Positions 1 through 7,362 of a stretch of 42,507 bases of DNA are shown here, in pieces. Under the pieces are notes generated by a model, which searched no databases, was not told the DNA's origin, and worked only from the letters and a program-made list of their open reading frames with translations. How positions within the stretch are numbered: the stretch's first letter is position 1; each line of letters starts with the position of its first letter. The stretch spans positions 1 to 42,507 of the forward strand of contig BJHF01000057.1 in assembly GCA_014191855.1 (NCBI GenBank), written 5' to 3'. The translations under genes and the position numbers were made by a program. The DNA comes from Deltaproteobacteria bacterium (GTDB lineage: Bacteria; Myxococcota_A; UBA796; SXON01).

Positions 1-67
1 CCTCGCCGCCATTGGCATGACCGACAAGATCCGGAACCGCACCGACTGGGGCACTGTGGGGCCCTAA
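1..67 (+). CDS. C-terminal end of an unidentified protein (partial)
   Basis: A reading frame open from the window edge ends with TAA at 65-67 and encodes about 21 residues, ending in RTDWGTVGP. Nearly every codon ends in G or C, as in the clear genes of this window, which favours real coding. Too little is present to name a family. The gene is followed by a 330-bp stretch without a gene and converges on the toxin gene beyond it. Confidence 0.4.
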   Translation, partial: LAAIGMTDKIRNRTDWGTVGP

Positions 68-400
68 ACGGTGTATGTGCCTACTGCGCGCCGAAAACGG
101 GCGTTTGTCGGGGCTCGCCTGGCGCGGTGGTCAAAATGGGGCCCGCCGCCCGCCACGATCTGAGAGTCACCCCGGGCGTTGTGGGAGCAAAAAGCTGCGA
201 AAATTCTCAGATCGCCGCGGGCGAGGCCGTCAGTCCCTCCGATCTGAGAAAAATGTCCCGGAAACGTTCTCAGTTCGTCGTGGGGGACCAGCCCCTCTGG
301 CGGTTGTGAGAATCGCCAACTCGGTTCGACCTGCTGCTCCCGAGCGCCGTCGCGCCGCGCGCGCGTCACAAGCACGGGTGCCCAGGTCGGCCCGTTGGCC
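68..400. repeat. Gene-free gap with scattered GATCTGAGA elements in both orientations
   Basis: No convincing gene lies here. The stretch holds several copies of a short word: GATCTGAGA at 157-165, its inverse TTCTCAGATC at 204-213, GATCTGAGAA at 241-250, inverse TTCTCAG at 267-273, and a decayed GAGAATCGCC near 307-316. The copies at 204-213 and 241-250 form a perfect 10-bp inverted repeat with a 27-nt loop. The gap separates two convergent genes, so it may hold a two-way terminator or a decayed palindromic repeat cluster. No T-run is visible. Confidence 0.45.
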
Positions 401-820
401 TCACCACACCCGCTCAATCGGGTAGCGGTCGAACTGATCGTCTGCGGTCAGGATTGGCAGTCCTTCGACCAGAGCTTGCGCAACCAGCAGGCGATCGAAG
501 GGATCCGCGTGGCGCCGTGCGGTGCCACCGGCGTCGACCCAGTCTACGTCGGGGAGGCTCGCGACCCGCAGGGAATGCGCCTGTTCGATGGGCAGGATTC
601 GCATCCCCATGCGACTGATCTGCTCGGCGAGGATGGCCGCGACGTCCCCGCCCAGGTCGAGCTTCCCCAGCTTGGCCTTGACGATGACCTCCCACGTGCT
701 GGCGGCGCTCCACACCAGGGCGCTGCTTCGATCCTCAAGGATTCGTCGTGCTCGTGGGGAGAGGCGCTCGGGCGCCAGCAACGCGAAAAGCAGTCCGTTG
801 CTGTCCACCAGCACGCTCAC
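401..820 (-). CDS. PIN-domain ribonuclease toxin (VapC type)
   Basis: A 139-residue PIN-domain protein, the usual size for VapC toxins, which are Mg-dependent RNases that cut tRNA or rRNA. It shows the expected acidic pattern: an early Asp (VLVDSNGLLFAL), a Glu in the TWEV segment, the HADPFDRLLVAQA motif, and ILTADDQFDRY near the C-terminus. That last arrangement is typical of the Sll0205-like PIN subgroup. Translation starts at GTG (820-818), and this GTG overlaps the antitoxin stop as GTGA (817-820), so the two are translationally coupled. The usual DTH near the N-terminus is DSN here, but the first catalytic Asp is kept. Toxin activity is inferred from family and pairing. Confidence 0.88.
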   Translation of the reverse strand: MSVLVDSNGLLFALLAPERLSPRARRILEDRSSALVWSAASTWEVIVKAKLGKLDLGGDVAAILAEQISRMGMRILPIEQAHSLRVASLPDVDWVDAGGTARRHADPFDRLLVAQALVEGLPILTADDQFDRYPIERVW

Positions 821-1059
821 GGGACGGGCCGGGTCAGGAAGTCTGCGTCGAGCGGGGCGTCGAAGTCGTCTGCAATCCAGCCTTTCCCCTGAAGTGAGCC
901 CAGGACTCGAGGCGCGTCGGGCGCTCCCGCTCCGATGCGAACGAGCCGAGCAACCGGGCGCCCGGCGCGCGCGATGATGACGTCTTCACCCGCCTCCGCG
1001 CGGTCGAGTAGCCGGGACAGCTGCGTTTTGGCCTCAAGCACGTTCACCTGGATCGACAT
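817..1059 (-). CDS. Phd/YefM-family antitoxin
   Basis: An 80-residue protein whose N-terminal half (VNVLEAKTQLSRLLDRAEAG, then RAGRPVARLV) is the Phd/YefM DNA-binding fold. The C-terminal half is acidic and would wrap the toxin. The gene precedes and overlaps the PIN toxin by 4 bp in the normal antitoxin-first order. ATG at 1059 has an AGAGG ribosome-binding site about 8 nt upstream. Members of this family repress their own promoter, and a matching palindrome lies directly upstream (1068-1097). Confidence 0.88.
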   Translation of the reverse strand: MSIQVNVLEAKTQLSRLLDRAEAGEDVIIARAGRPVARLVRIGAGAPDAPRVLGSLQGKGWIADDFDAPLDADFLTRPVP

Positions 1060-1067
1060 CGGCGCCT

Positions 1068-1097
1068 CTTGACCAACGGTACGCGCGTCTGGTCAAG
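1068..1097 (-). promoter_or_regulatory. Probable antitoxin operator overlapping the toxin-antitoxin promoter
   Basis: CTTGACCA at 1068-1075 and TGGTCAAG at 1090-1097 form a perfect 8-bp inverted repeat with a 14-nt spacer, so the arm centres are 22 bp apart, about two helical turns. On the minus strand the spacer contains TACCGT, a fair -10 hexamer, 16 nt before the antitoxin ATG. The position and spacing suit cooperative binding of two Phd-type dimers. The palindrome is visible in the sequence; binding is inferred. Confidence 0.65.
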
Positions 1098-1304
1098 CCG
1101 TCAACAAACGTGATCGAAGGCCCCGCGATTGTGGCGGCAGCGCAGCACCGGTGGCGTAGACGTGGAAGGGCACGAAGTGGGCCAGCGACCGCGTTGGCGG
1201 CCGTTCGTGGCGAGAATCGAGGCCTACGCCGCAGAGAATTGGCCGACACGGAGGGTCGGCCGCTACGGGAGAATCGGCCGACACGGGGGTCGGCCGCTAC
1301 CCCC
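1098..1304. repeat. Intergenic region with two tandem GGCCGAC/GTCGGCC hairpins
   Basis: Two near-identical 35-bp units lie in tandem. Hairpin 1 pairs GGCCGAC (1241-1247) with GTCGGCC (1255-1261) around a 7-nt loop. Hairpin 2 pairs 1276-1282 with 1289-1295 around a 6-nt loop. Each unit is preceded by GAGAAT and followed by GCTAC. They lie just past the stop of the ferritin-like gene (read leftward), so they could end its transcript or stabilise its 3' end, although no U-run follows. The rest of the gap shows nothing I recognise. Confidence 0.55.
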
Positions 1305-1787
1305 TCAGGCCGTAGCGCTCCCCCAACGCTTCTGCGCGCTCTCCAGCATGTCGCGGTGCGCCCGGTCTTCTTCCGCCATCTTCTGCAGCATGTCGCCGAA
1401 GTCGGGGAACACCTTGAAGAATTGGATGCGCCCGTGCAGCTCGGCGGAGCTCTCTTCCACCCAACGGGCCAGCCGCAGCGCCTCCGTGATCGTTACGCCA
1501 TCGCGATCGCAGCCTTCGCGGGCCGCCTTGACGTCAGCCAGGAATTTACGGGCTTCACCCTCCTCTACGTCGAAGCGCTGCTCGCCGATCTCCGGCATGC
1601 CCGCCAGCGCGGACTGGTGGATGCGGATGCTGGCCGCGTGGTAGCGCTCCGCCTCCGCGTAGTTCATCCAGAAGTAGACGAGCTCCCGGCGACTTGAGAA
1701 GCGCTTCGCGAAAACCTCGTAGAGAGCGGCACATTCCAGCTCGATCGCCACCGCGACCTCAAGGACATCTTTCCAGCTCGACGACAT
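1305..1787 (-). CDS. Ferritin-like diiron-type protein
   Basis: A 160-residue, mostly helical protein with the spacing of a ferritin-like four-helix bundle. Helix 1 has IELECAALYEVFAKRF (Glu16), helix 2 has AEAERYHAASIRIH with an E-x-x-H pair (Glu47, His50), later helices carry VEESSAELHGRI, and the last has EEDRAHRDML. These match the carboxylate/His positions of rubrerythrin-type proteins, although the final site reads DxxH. There is no rubredoxin domain and no signal peptide. ATG at 1787 is preferred over a GTG 6 nt upstream because GGGGAG lies 5 nt before the ATG. It follows the GMC flavoprotein gene by 39 nt. A role in iron handling or peroxide defence is only a family-level guess. Confidence 0.7.
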   Translation of the reverse strand: MSSSWKDVLEVAVAIELECAALYEVFAKRFSSRRELVYFWMNYAEAERYHAASIRIHQSALAGMPEIGEQRFDVEEGEARKFLADVKAAREGCDRDGVTITEALRLARWVEESSAELHGRIQFFKVFPDFGDMLQKMAEEDRAHRDMLESAQKRWGSATA

Positions 1788-1826
1788 GGCCACTCCCCTG
1801 TCCGCCGGAAGTGTAACCGAGCCGCC

Positions 1827-3344
1827 TCAGGTCTCCGCGAGGATTCCATCGGCCACCACGTCGGTGAGCCCGTAGATCGTGAGCTGCGGGTTCACGCCCG
1901 AGGCGGTGGGGAAAAGGCTGCCGTCCGCGACATAGAGGTTCTTGTAGGCCCAGAGTCGGCCAGTAGGGCTCGTGGCGCCGATCGCCGGGCTCCCGCCCAT
2001 GCGGGCCGTGCCCATCTGGTGGAAGCAGAACAGCGAGAGCTCCCCACCGGACCAGCCGACGCTGTCCAACTTCGCGAAGTCCTTCCTCGACTTCAGCACG
2101 GTGAGCCGGCTGTGGCCGGTCAGCGCCGCGCTCGCCCCCGAGGCCAACCAGGCCTCCGCGCAGCGCTCTACCGCCTGGCGCATCCGGAACGCATCCTCCT
2201 TGGCGAAGGTCCATACGATGGTCGGGCGGCCGTCGCCGACCTCCACGCGGCCCGGCACCGAGTCCCGAAGGAGCATGCCGGCAGCGCTGTACTCGTTGTA
2301 GCGCTGGAGCTGCTTCTGGCGTTCGAGGCCGAAACCCGGGAAGATGGTCGACGTGATCCCCGGCGGTGCACCGATCCCCTCGATGAGCGCGCCGATCGGG
2401 TTCTCGTTGAGCACATCCGAGAACTCGGAGATGTAGTACCCCTGCTTGATCCCCTCGTAGTTGGCGACGTGTTTGCCGGGGTACCAGCCGCAAACGGGCG
2501 TTCCCGGGTGCGTCCACAGGTTGCGGCCGAGGTGGCCGGAGGGGTCGTCGATGCCGGAGCTGAGCAGCAGGTAGGGCGTGTGGATAGCACCGCCGCTCAC
2601 CACCACCACGTCGGCGTCCACCCGGAACGTGCCCCGCGGCTGGCGAGCCTCATCGAGAAGCGTGCCTTCTACGCCGGTTGCACGCCCGGACGCAGTCAAC
2701 ACCCGATCCACCCGCGCGTCGGTCAGGAGTGTCGCCCCCGAGCGCGTGGCGAGCGGGACGAAGGTGACCGCTGCGGATTGCTTGACGTTGTAGCTGCACC
2801 CGAGGTCGCAGAAGCCGGAGCCGTAGCAGTCCTTGGCGTTGCGGTGGAACGTGTCGCCCTTCCAGCCGAGGCGTTCTGTCCCTTGCCTCAGGAGGTCGTT
2901 GTTCACATTGAGGTTCGCGACCGCGACCTTCTGAACGTGAAGGATCTCCTCGATTTTCTCGAAGCGCGGCCGCATCTTCTCCGGCGTGAGCTCAGCCAGG
3001 TCGAAGCGCCTTACCCAGTCGCGGAGCAGGCGCTCCGGCGTGCGGAAGCAGTCCAGGTAGTTGACCACCGAGCTGCCGCCCACCACGCGCCCCTGCAGGA
3101 TGCCCATCGAGCCGTCGGCCGTCGTGCGCAGCCCCGCTTCGTGGTACAGCTTCCCCATCATCTCGCCTTCGCGCTGCGAGAATTCCTTGGCCGGAACGTA
3201 CGATCCGGCCTCGATCAGCACGACATCCCGCCCCGCCTCCGCGAGCCGCTTCGCAACGGTGCTCCCTCCCGGGCCCGTACCAACGACGACGACCTGAGCC
3301 TTGCGGGTAAACGACGGTTCAACGGTGGTTCCGCTCAGGCGCAT
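1827..3344 (-). CDS. GMC-family FAD oxidoreductase
   Basis: About 505 residues. The N-terminus has an FAD-binding GTGPGGS (residues 22-28), then VVGGSS near 88-92. A Cys-containing SGFCDLGCSYNVKQS segment follows, resembling the long-chain alcohol oxidase branch. The C-terminus carries the active-site FHQMGTARMGG (His about 442) and SGVNPQLT (Asn about 485). The family oxidises alcohols or sugars with FAD. The substrate cannot be read from the sequence. The start at 3344 has GGGGGA just upstream. The partner gene immediately before it resembles the small Tat-exported subunit of periplasmic gluconate-type dehydrogenases, which suggests that the flavoprotein works in the periplasm as a piggy-back complex. 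Confidence 0.9.
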   Translation of the reverse strand: MRLSGTTVEPSFTRKAQVVVVGTGPGGSTVAKRLAEAGRDVVLIEAGSYVPAKEFSQREGEMMGKLYHEAGLRTTADGSMGILQGRVVGGSSVVNYLDCFRTPERLLRDWVRRFDLAELTPEKMRPRFEKIEEILHVQKVAVANLNVNNDLLRQGTERLGWKGDTFHRNAKDCYGSGFCDLGCSYNVKQSAAVTFVPLATRSGATLLTDARVDRVLTASGRATGVEGTLLDEARQPRGTFRVDADVVVVSGGAIHTPYLLLSSGIDDPSGHLGRNLWTHPGTPVCGWYPGKHVANYEGIKQGYYISEFSDVLNENPIGALIEGIGAPPGITSTIFPGFGLERQKQLQRYNEYSAAGMLLRDSVPGRVEVGDGRPTIVWTFAKEDAFRMRQAVERCAEAWLASGASAALTGHSRLTVLKSRKDFAKLDSVGWSGGELSLFCFHQMGTARMGGSPAIGATSPTGRLWAYKNLYVADGSLFPTASGVNPQLTIYGLTDVVADGILAET

Positions 3345-3360
3345 GCTTCCCCCGGCCCGC

Positions 3361-3876
3361 TCACTCCGGCTCCCCAAACCGCAGCTCATGAACCGGCAGG
3401 TCGAACCGCCCGATCCACGGCCCCGGGTACCCGATCGACTCGTTCACCGCCGGGTTCGTGTAGCAGTGCGACAGGACCAACTGCCGCAGCGCCTGGCCGA
3501 CCTGCCGCCGGAACGGGAGCGGGCTCTGGAGCCAGTCGTCCATCGCGGCGGCCTGGTCCGCGTCGCTCAGCCCGGCAAAGGCGCCGCAGGTGGGCACAAG
3601 CACGCGCGAGAGCACGTCGAAGGTGCTGGGCAACGACGCGAGCACCGGCTGCTGGCTTTCGTCGAGGAACCCGAGGGTCTTCGCCAGGGCCTCGCCGACG
3701 TTGAGGGCTTCCGCCCCCGGGCCGTAGAACAAGCGCGCCAGCGCCGCGATCACCGCGAGATCGTCGGGTCCGAACGTGGCCTTCGCGGGCGGGAGGGCGG
3801 CCCGAAGCGGCGCCGGGATCGCCAACAGGGCCGATGCCGCGCTGAGGACGAGCAGGTTCCGCCGTGTAACGTCCAC
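3361..3876 (-). CDS. Tat-signal gluconate 2-dehydrogenase subunit 3-like protein
   Basis: 171 residues. The N-terminus VTRRNLLVLSAASALLAIPA is a twin-arginine signal followed by a hydrophobic stretch and an Ala-rich cleavage region. The mature part fits the small-subunit family (gluconate_2-dh3) that accompanies GMC flavoproteins and guides their export. It is 16 nt upstream of the GMC gene. The start is GTG (3876). There is no Shine-Dalgarno sequence, but a -10-like TACCTT lies 6 nt before the start, so the message may be leaderless and the GMC unit may have its own promoter. Confidence 0.75.
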   Translation of the reverse strand: MDVTRRNLLVLSAASALLAIPAPLRAALPPAKATFGPDDLAVIAALARLFYGPGAEALNVGEALAKTLGFLDESQQPVLASLPSTFDVLSRVLVPTCGAFAGLSDADQAAAMDDWLQSPLPFRRQVGQALRQLVLSHCYTNPAVNESIGYPGPWIGRFDLPVHELRFGEPE

Positions 3877-3882
3877 GGCCGG

Positions 3883-3888
3883 AAGGTA
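3883..3888 (-). promoter_or_regulatory. Candidate -10 element for a leaderless transcript
   Basis: On the minus strand GATACCTT ends 6 nt before the GTG start at 3876. Transcription starting about 7 nt past the hexamer would begin at the start codon itself. No clear -35 is seen. Confidence 0.4.
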
Positions 3889-3910
3889 TCCCGGCGTGGA
3901 AGCGGCGCGA

Positions 3911-5563
3911 CTACTGGTTGCGGCGGCGGAGGTACATGCCGACCGCGCCGAGGGCGGCGAGGCCGGGCACGCCGATCATCGCGACGAGCACGGCGACGGC
4001 GCCAGGCACAAGGTCAACCGTGAGCTGGCCGATCTTCGAGTCGTCGGCGTGGATCGTGATCTGGTTTTTGTCGTCCGCCATCCAGCCGATGCTGTTGAGC
4101 AGCAGGTCCTGGTTCACACCCTGGCGTGCAAACATGTTCGTGGCGAAGTCGCCGTCGCCGATCACCACCACGCGCCCACCCTCTTTCTTCGGCAGCTTGT
4201 CGGTCGTGCTGGGCGGCGCCGCGATTGCCGGCGCGCCATCGAGGCCAGGAACCACGGCCGCCACGGTCGTTTCCGCGATCGCTGCGGGGTCGCTCACCTC
4301 GACCGCAACCATGAGCGAAACGTGGCCCACCGTGTCCACCCCGATCTCTGGCGAAGGCGGGTTGGTCTTGGCGTCTTCGAGGTTCGTTTCGGCCCAGCTC
4401 TGGTCGCTCGTGTGGATCAGTTCGGTAACCGTGATGCCGGCGATTTCCGGTCCCTTTGCGACGGAGCGCGCGAGCGGGAACACCACCGCATCCTTGAGCT
4501 TCTCCGTGATCGGGTGTGCGGCGAACGCGGAGGGGGCCGCCATCACAAACGAAGGACCATTCGCGGTTTGAAGGTAGGGATCCCCCTCGATCACCACATC
4601 CGCGCCGACCTTCACCCCGTACCGGGCCATGTCGGCCGCGGTGTTTGGCGTGACCATCGGATCCAAGAGCGCGATCATCTTGCCGCCGGCCGCCACGTAC
4701 TGCGCGAGACGGTCCAATTCGCCGCCGCTGAGATCGGTTTTGGGGCCGGGGAGCAGGAGCACTTCGCAGTCGGCTGGCGTGGGCTGAGCCGCGAGGAGCT
4801 GCACGGCCGAAACCGTGTAGTTCTGCCGGGTGAGCTTGCCGAGCGCGGCGCCGAAGCCTTCGGGCGCGCCTTCGTCGTCTGCCGTGCCTTCGCCGTGGCC
4901 GCCGACGACGCACAGGGAGTGGGAGGTGGTGGACGTCGCCTTCACGATGGCGTTGGTCACCCCTTCTTCATCGAAGCCGGAGGTGAGCCGTTGCTCGACG
5001 TCCCCAACCCGAAGGATCACCGTGCCATATTCGCTGGTGATGCCTTCCTGGATCGCGATCAGGTTGTCCCCGATCGGATCGTAGTAGTTCACTTCGATCA
5101 GCGTGTTCTGCTCGGTGTAGCCCTTGATCAGCTCCTTGAAGTTCGACTCTTCCGGGCTGCCGCTGCGGAAGAACGCGAGGATCGCCACCTTCTTGTCGAG
5201 TCCCTTGGCGACCGTCTCGCTCTGCTCGCTCAAGGAGTAGCGCTTCGCGCTGGTGAGATCCCAGCGTTTGTCATACCGATTTCCCACGACGTTCACGACG
5301 ATCAACAGCGCCGTCGCGACCAGGAGCAGCATGCCGGCCATGCCGGCGCGGGCCACCGTCTGGTCCTTGCCGAGCGCGGAGAGGGAGCCCCAGTCGAGGA
5401 ACAACCACAGCCCGATGAGCACGAATCCGGCGCCGCCAATGCCGTGAAGGGCAGTGGGGTACTCCTGAAGGTCGAGCATCTTGACGAGGACGAGGTAGCT
5501 CGCGCCCCACGCCATGATGGCGAGGACACCGAGGGTAGCGAGAATCCAACCGATGGCGCGCAT
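3911..5563 (-). CDS. GldG-type ABC transporter auxiliary protein
   Basis: 550 residues. Three hydrophobic segments lie near the N-terminus (about 4-28, 39-60 and 72-95). A large extracytoplasmic domain follows, and a final membrane segment ends in LRRRNQ. The sequence after the third segment (RWDLTSAKRYSLSEQSE, then VAILAFFRSGS) is characteristic of the ABC_transp_aux/GldG family, in which a ThuA-like domain sits beside an ABC permease. GGHGEG, LLLPGPKTDLS and an aspartate-rich region lie in the middle. It starts 10 nt after the permease stop and belongs to the same operon. In Bacteroidota the homologous GldAFG set is needed for gliding; elsewhere the substrate is unknown. Confidence 0.82.
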   Translation of the reverse strand: MRAIGWILATLGVLAIMAWGASYLVLVKMLDLQEYPTALHGIGGAGFVLIGLWLFLDWGSLSALGKDQTVARAGMAGMLLLVATALLIVVNVVGNRYDKRWDLTSAKRYSLSEQSETVAKGLDKKVAILAFFRSGSPEESNFKELIKGYTEQNTLIEVNYYDPIGDNLIAIQEGITSEYGTVILRVGDVEQRLTSGFDEEGVTNAIVKATSTTSHSLCVVGGHGEGTADDEGAPEGFGAALGKLTRQNYTVSAVQLLAAQPTPADCEVLLLPGPKTDLSGGELDRLAQYVAAGGKMIALLDPMVTPNTAADMARYGVKVGADVVIEGDPYLQTANGPSFVMAAPSAFAAHPITEKLKDAVVFPLARSVAKGPEIAGITVTELIHTSDQSWAETNLEDAKTNPPSPEIGVDTVGHVSLMVAVEVSDPAAIAETTVAAVVPGLDGAPAIAAPPSTTDKLPKKEGGRVVVIGDGDFATNMFARQGVNQDLLLNSIGWMADDKNQITIHADDSKIGQLTVDLVPGAVAVLVAMIGVPGLAALGAVGMYLRRRNQ

Positions 5564-5573
5564 TGCGGAGCCC

Positions 5574-6326
5574 CTACCGCCACCGCAGCGCTTCGACGCG
5601 CTGGGTGGTTGCGAAGAGGAAGAACAGGATCACGGAGGCGAAATACACAGCGTCGTTCGTATGGACGACACCCTTGGAGAGCTGCTCGAAGTGGTTGAGC
5701 ATGGAGATGTGCTCCACGACCGACTTCACGGCCCCCTCGTCGAGGATCTGGGCCAACCACCCCACGATCCACGCGCTCAGGTTGATCGCGAAGCCGATCA
5801 CGAGCGCGACGAGCTGGTTGTCGGTGAGCGAAGAGGTGAACAGGCCGACGGCCACGAACACCGCCATGAGCACGATGAACCCGCCATAGTTGGCGTAGAA
5901 CACGCCGGAGTCGGGCGAGCCGAGCCAGTAGAGAATGGCCGGCACGTAGAGCGTGGTGCACACGAGGCCCACGGCGTAGGCGAGGCCACCGAGGAACTTC
6001 CCGGCGACGATCTGCCAGGATGCGATCGGCGAGGTGAGTAGAAGCTCGATGGACTTCTCCCGACGGTCGGCCGCGATCGCGCCCATCGTGATCGCGGGCA
6101 TGACGAGCAGGACGATGACGCTGAGGTTGCCGAACAGCCCCTGCACCATCATCTCGGTGATGTTCTCCTCCGGCCCGCCCATGCCTGCTTGCGACGCGTA
6201 GCCGACGAGCATGATCGAGAAGAACAGGCCCGCGAGCAGCGTAAACGCGACCAGGACGATCCAGCCGATCACGCTTGAGAAGTACCCGCCGAGCTCGCGC
6301 TTGGCGATGGCGAAGATCGCTTTCAT
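5574..6326 (-). CDS. ABC transporter permease (GldF/NosY type)
   Basis: 250 residues with about six membrane helices, starting MKAIFAIAKRELGGYFSS. That opening is typical of ABC-2 permeases of the GldF group. The cytoplasmic loop has DRREKSIELLLTSPI, the coupling segment of this family. The ATG at 6326 overlaps the ATPase stop as ATGA (6323-6326), showing tight coupling. Together with the ATPase and the GldG-type protein it forms one transporter. The direction of transport and the cargo are unknown. Confidence 0.85.
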   Translation of the reverse strand: MKAIFAIAKRELGGYFSSVIGWIVLVAFTLLAGLFFSIMLVGYASQAGMGGPEENITEMMVQGLFGNLSVIVLLVMPAITMGAIAADRREKSIELLLTSPIASWQIVAGKFLGGLAYAVGLVCTTLYVPAILYWLGSPDSGVFYANYGGFIVLMAVFVAVGLFTSSLTDNQLVALVIGFAINLSAWIVGWLAQILDEGAVKSVVEHISMLNHFEQLSKGVVHTNDAVYFASVILFFLFATTQRVEALRWR

Positions 6327-7222
6327 CCTGGACCCCCGGCCGCGATGAGCCGCAGATAAATGTCTTCGAGGCGTTCTTTTCCGCCCATCTCCCACAGGCC
6401 GTAGGGCGCGGCGACGCTGGCCACGGCCTCCCGCACGTCGCCCTCGGAGCGCACCGTTACGTCGTGATCGTGGATCTCCACGCCAACGACGCCCGGAACG
6501 GCCGCGAGCGCCGACTGGAGCGCTTCGCTCGGCCTTGCCACTTCGAGCCGCACCACCTTGCCCGCGCCGGCGAGGTTCGCGATCTCATCCTGCGCGACGA
6601 TCTTCCCGCGGTTGATGATGATCACCCGCGAGCAGATCGCCTCGATCTCACTCAGCACATGCGTGGAGAGGATGACCGTGCGGTCGCCCGCGGCCAGCTC
6701 CTGGATGAGCTCGCGGATCTCAACGCGTTGCGCCGGGTCGAGGCCGGATGTCGGCTCGTCGAGCACCAGCACCTGCGGGTCGTGCACCAGCGCCTGGGCG
6801 AGGCCCGCGCGCTGCCGGTAGCCCTTCGAGAGGTGCTCGATCAAGCGGTTGCTCACGCTGGTGAGGCCCACGCGATCCAGCGCCTTGTCGGTCGCCGCCT
6901 TCACGTCGGCCACGCCCTTGATGGTTGCCGCGAATTCTACGTAGGACCGAACGCTCATGTTCGTGTAGACCGGGGGCACCTCGGGGGCGTACCCGAGCAG
7001 CGCCTGCACCGGTCGCGGATCCTCCGCAACGTCGTGACCACCCACGGTGGCCCGGCCGCTGGAAGCTCCCAGCGAACCCGCGATGATACGCATGGTTGTG
7101 CTCTTGCCGGCGCCGTTCGGCCCCAGGAAGCCAACCACTTCGCCCTTGGCGACCTTGAACGACAGCGACTCGACGGCCGTGAGGCGTCCGTATCGCTTTG
7201 TAAGGCTTTCTACCTCGATCAT
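6323..7222 (-). CDS. ABC transporter ATP-binding protein (GldA/NosF type)
   Basis: 299 residues starting MIEVESLTKRYG. Walker A GPNGAGKST is at 34-42, the ABC signature LSKGYRQR at 131-138, Walker B VLVLDEPTSGLD from 151, and the switch His lies in LSTHVLSE. The C-terminal 80 residues form the small regulatory domain common in ABC-2 ATPases. It is the first gene of the minus-strand run. ATG 7222 has no strong ribosome-binding site; a TAGCAT hexamer about 36 nt upstream could be the -10 element. Longer in-frame extensions upstream are Arg-rich and not conserved in character. Confidence 0.92.
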   Translation of the reverse strand: MIEVESLTKRYGRLTAVESLSFKVAKGEVVGFLGPNGAGKSTTMRIIAGSLGASSGRATVGGHDVAEDPRPVQALLGYAPEVPPVYTNMSVRSYVEFAATIKGVADVKAATDKALDRVGLTSVSNRLIEHLSKGYRQRAGLAQALVHDPQVLVLDEPTSGLDPAQRVEIRELIQELAAGDRTVILSTHVLSEIEAICSRVIIINRGKIVAQDEIANLAGAGKVVRLEVARPSEALQSALAAVPGVVGVEIHDHDVTVRSEGDVREAVASVAAPYGLWEMGGKERLEDIYLRLIAAGGPG

Positions 7223-7362
7223 GTGCAGTCCATGTCCAATACGGAGGGGTGCGATGCTAACCGAGCGGCCCCGGTGCGTCGACATGGCAGGAGGAAGCCG
7301 GCGCGCATTCACATTTCGTGACGCTTGCGAACGGGGTAGACTGACGCGGGACTGGGAACACC
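7223..7362. promoter_or_regulatory. Divergent promoter region between the ABC run and the lipoprotein operon
   Basis: 140 bp between two divergent start codons. On the plus strand TAGACT (7337-7342) lies 20 nt before the ATG of the first giant lipoprotein gene and is a plausible -10 element. No good -35 hexamer lies 16-18 nt upstream. On the minus strand a TAGCAT lies about 36 nt before the ABC ATPase start. No clear palindrome for a shared regulator was found. Confidence 0.35.

Noticed and set aside
2019..5698. Two long plus-strand frames (561 and 640 residues) opposite the GMC and GldG-type genes
   Set aside because: They are Arg/His/Val-rich shadows. The minus-strand frames carry flavin-binding and membrane-protein motifs and tight operon spacing.
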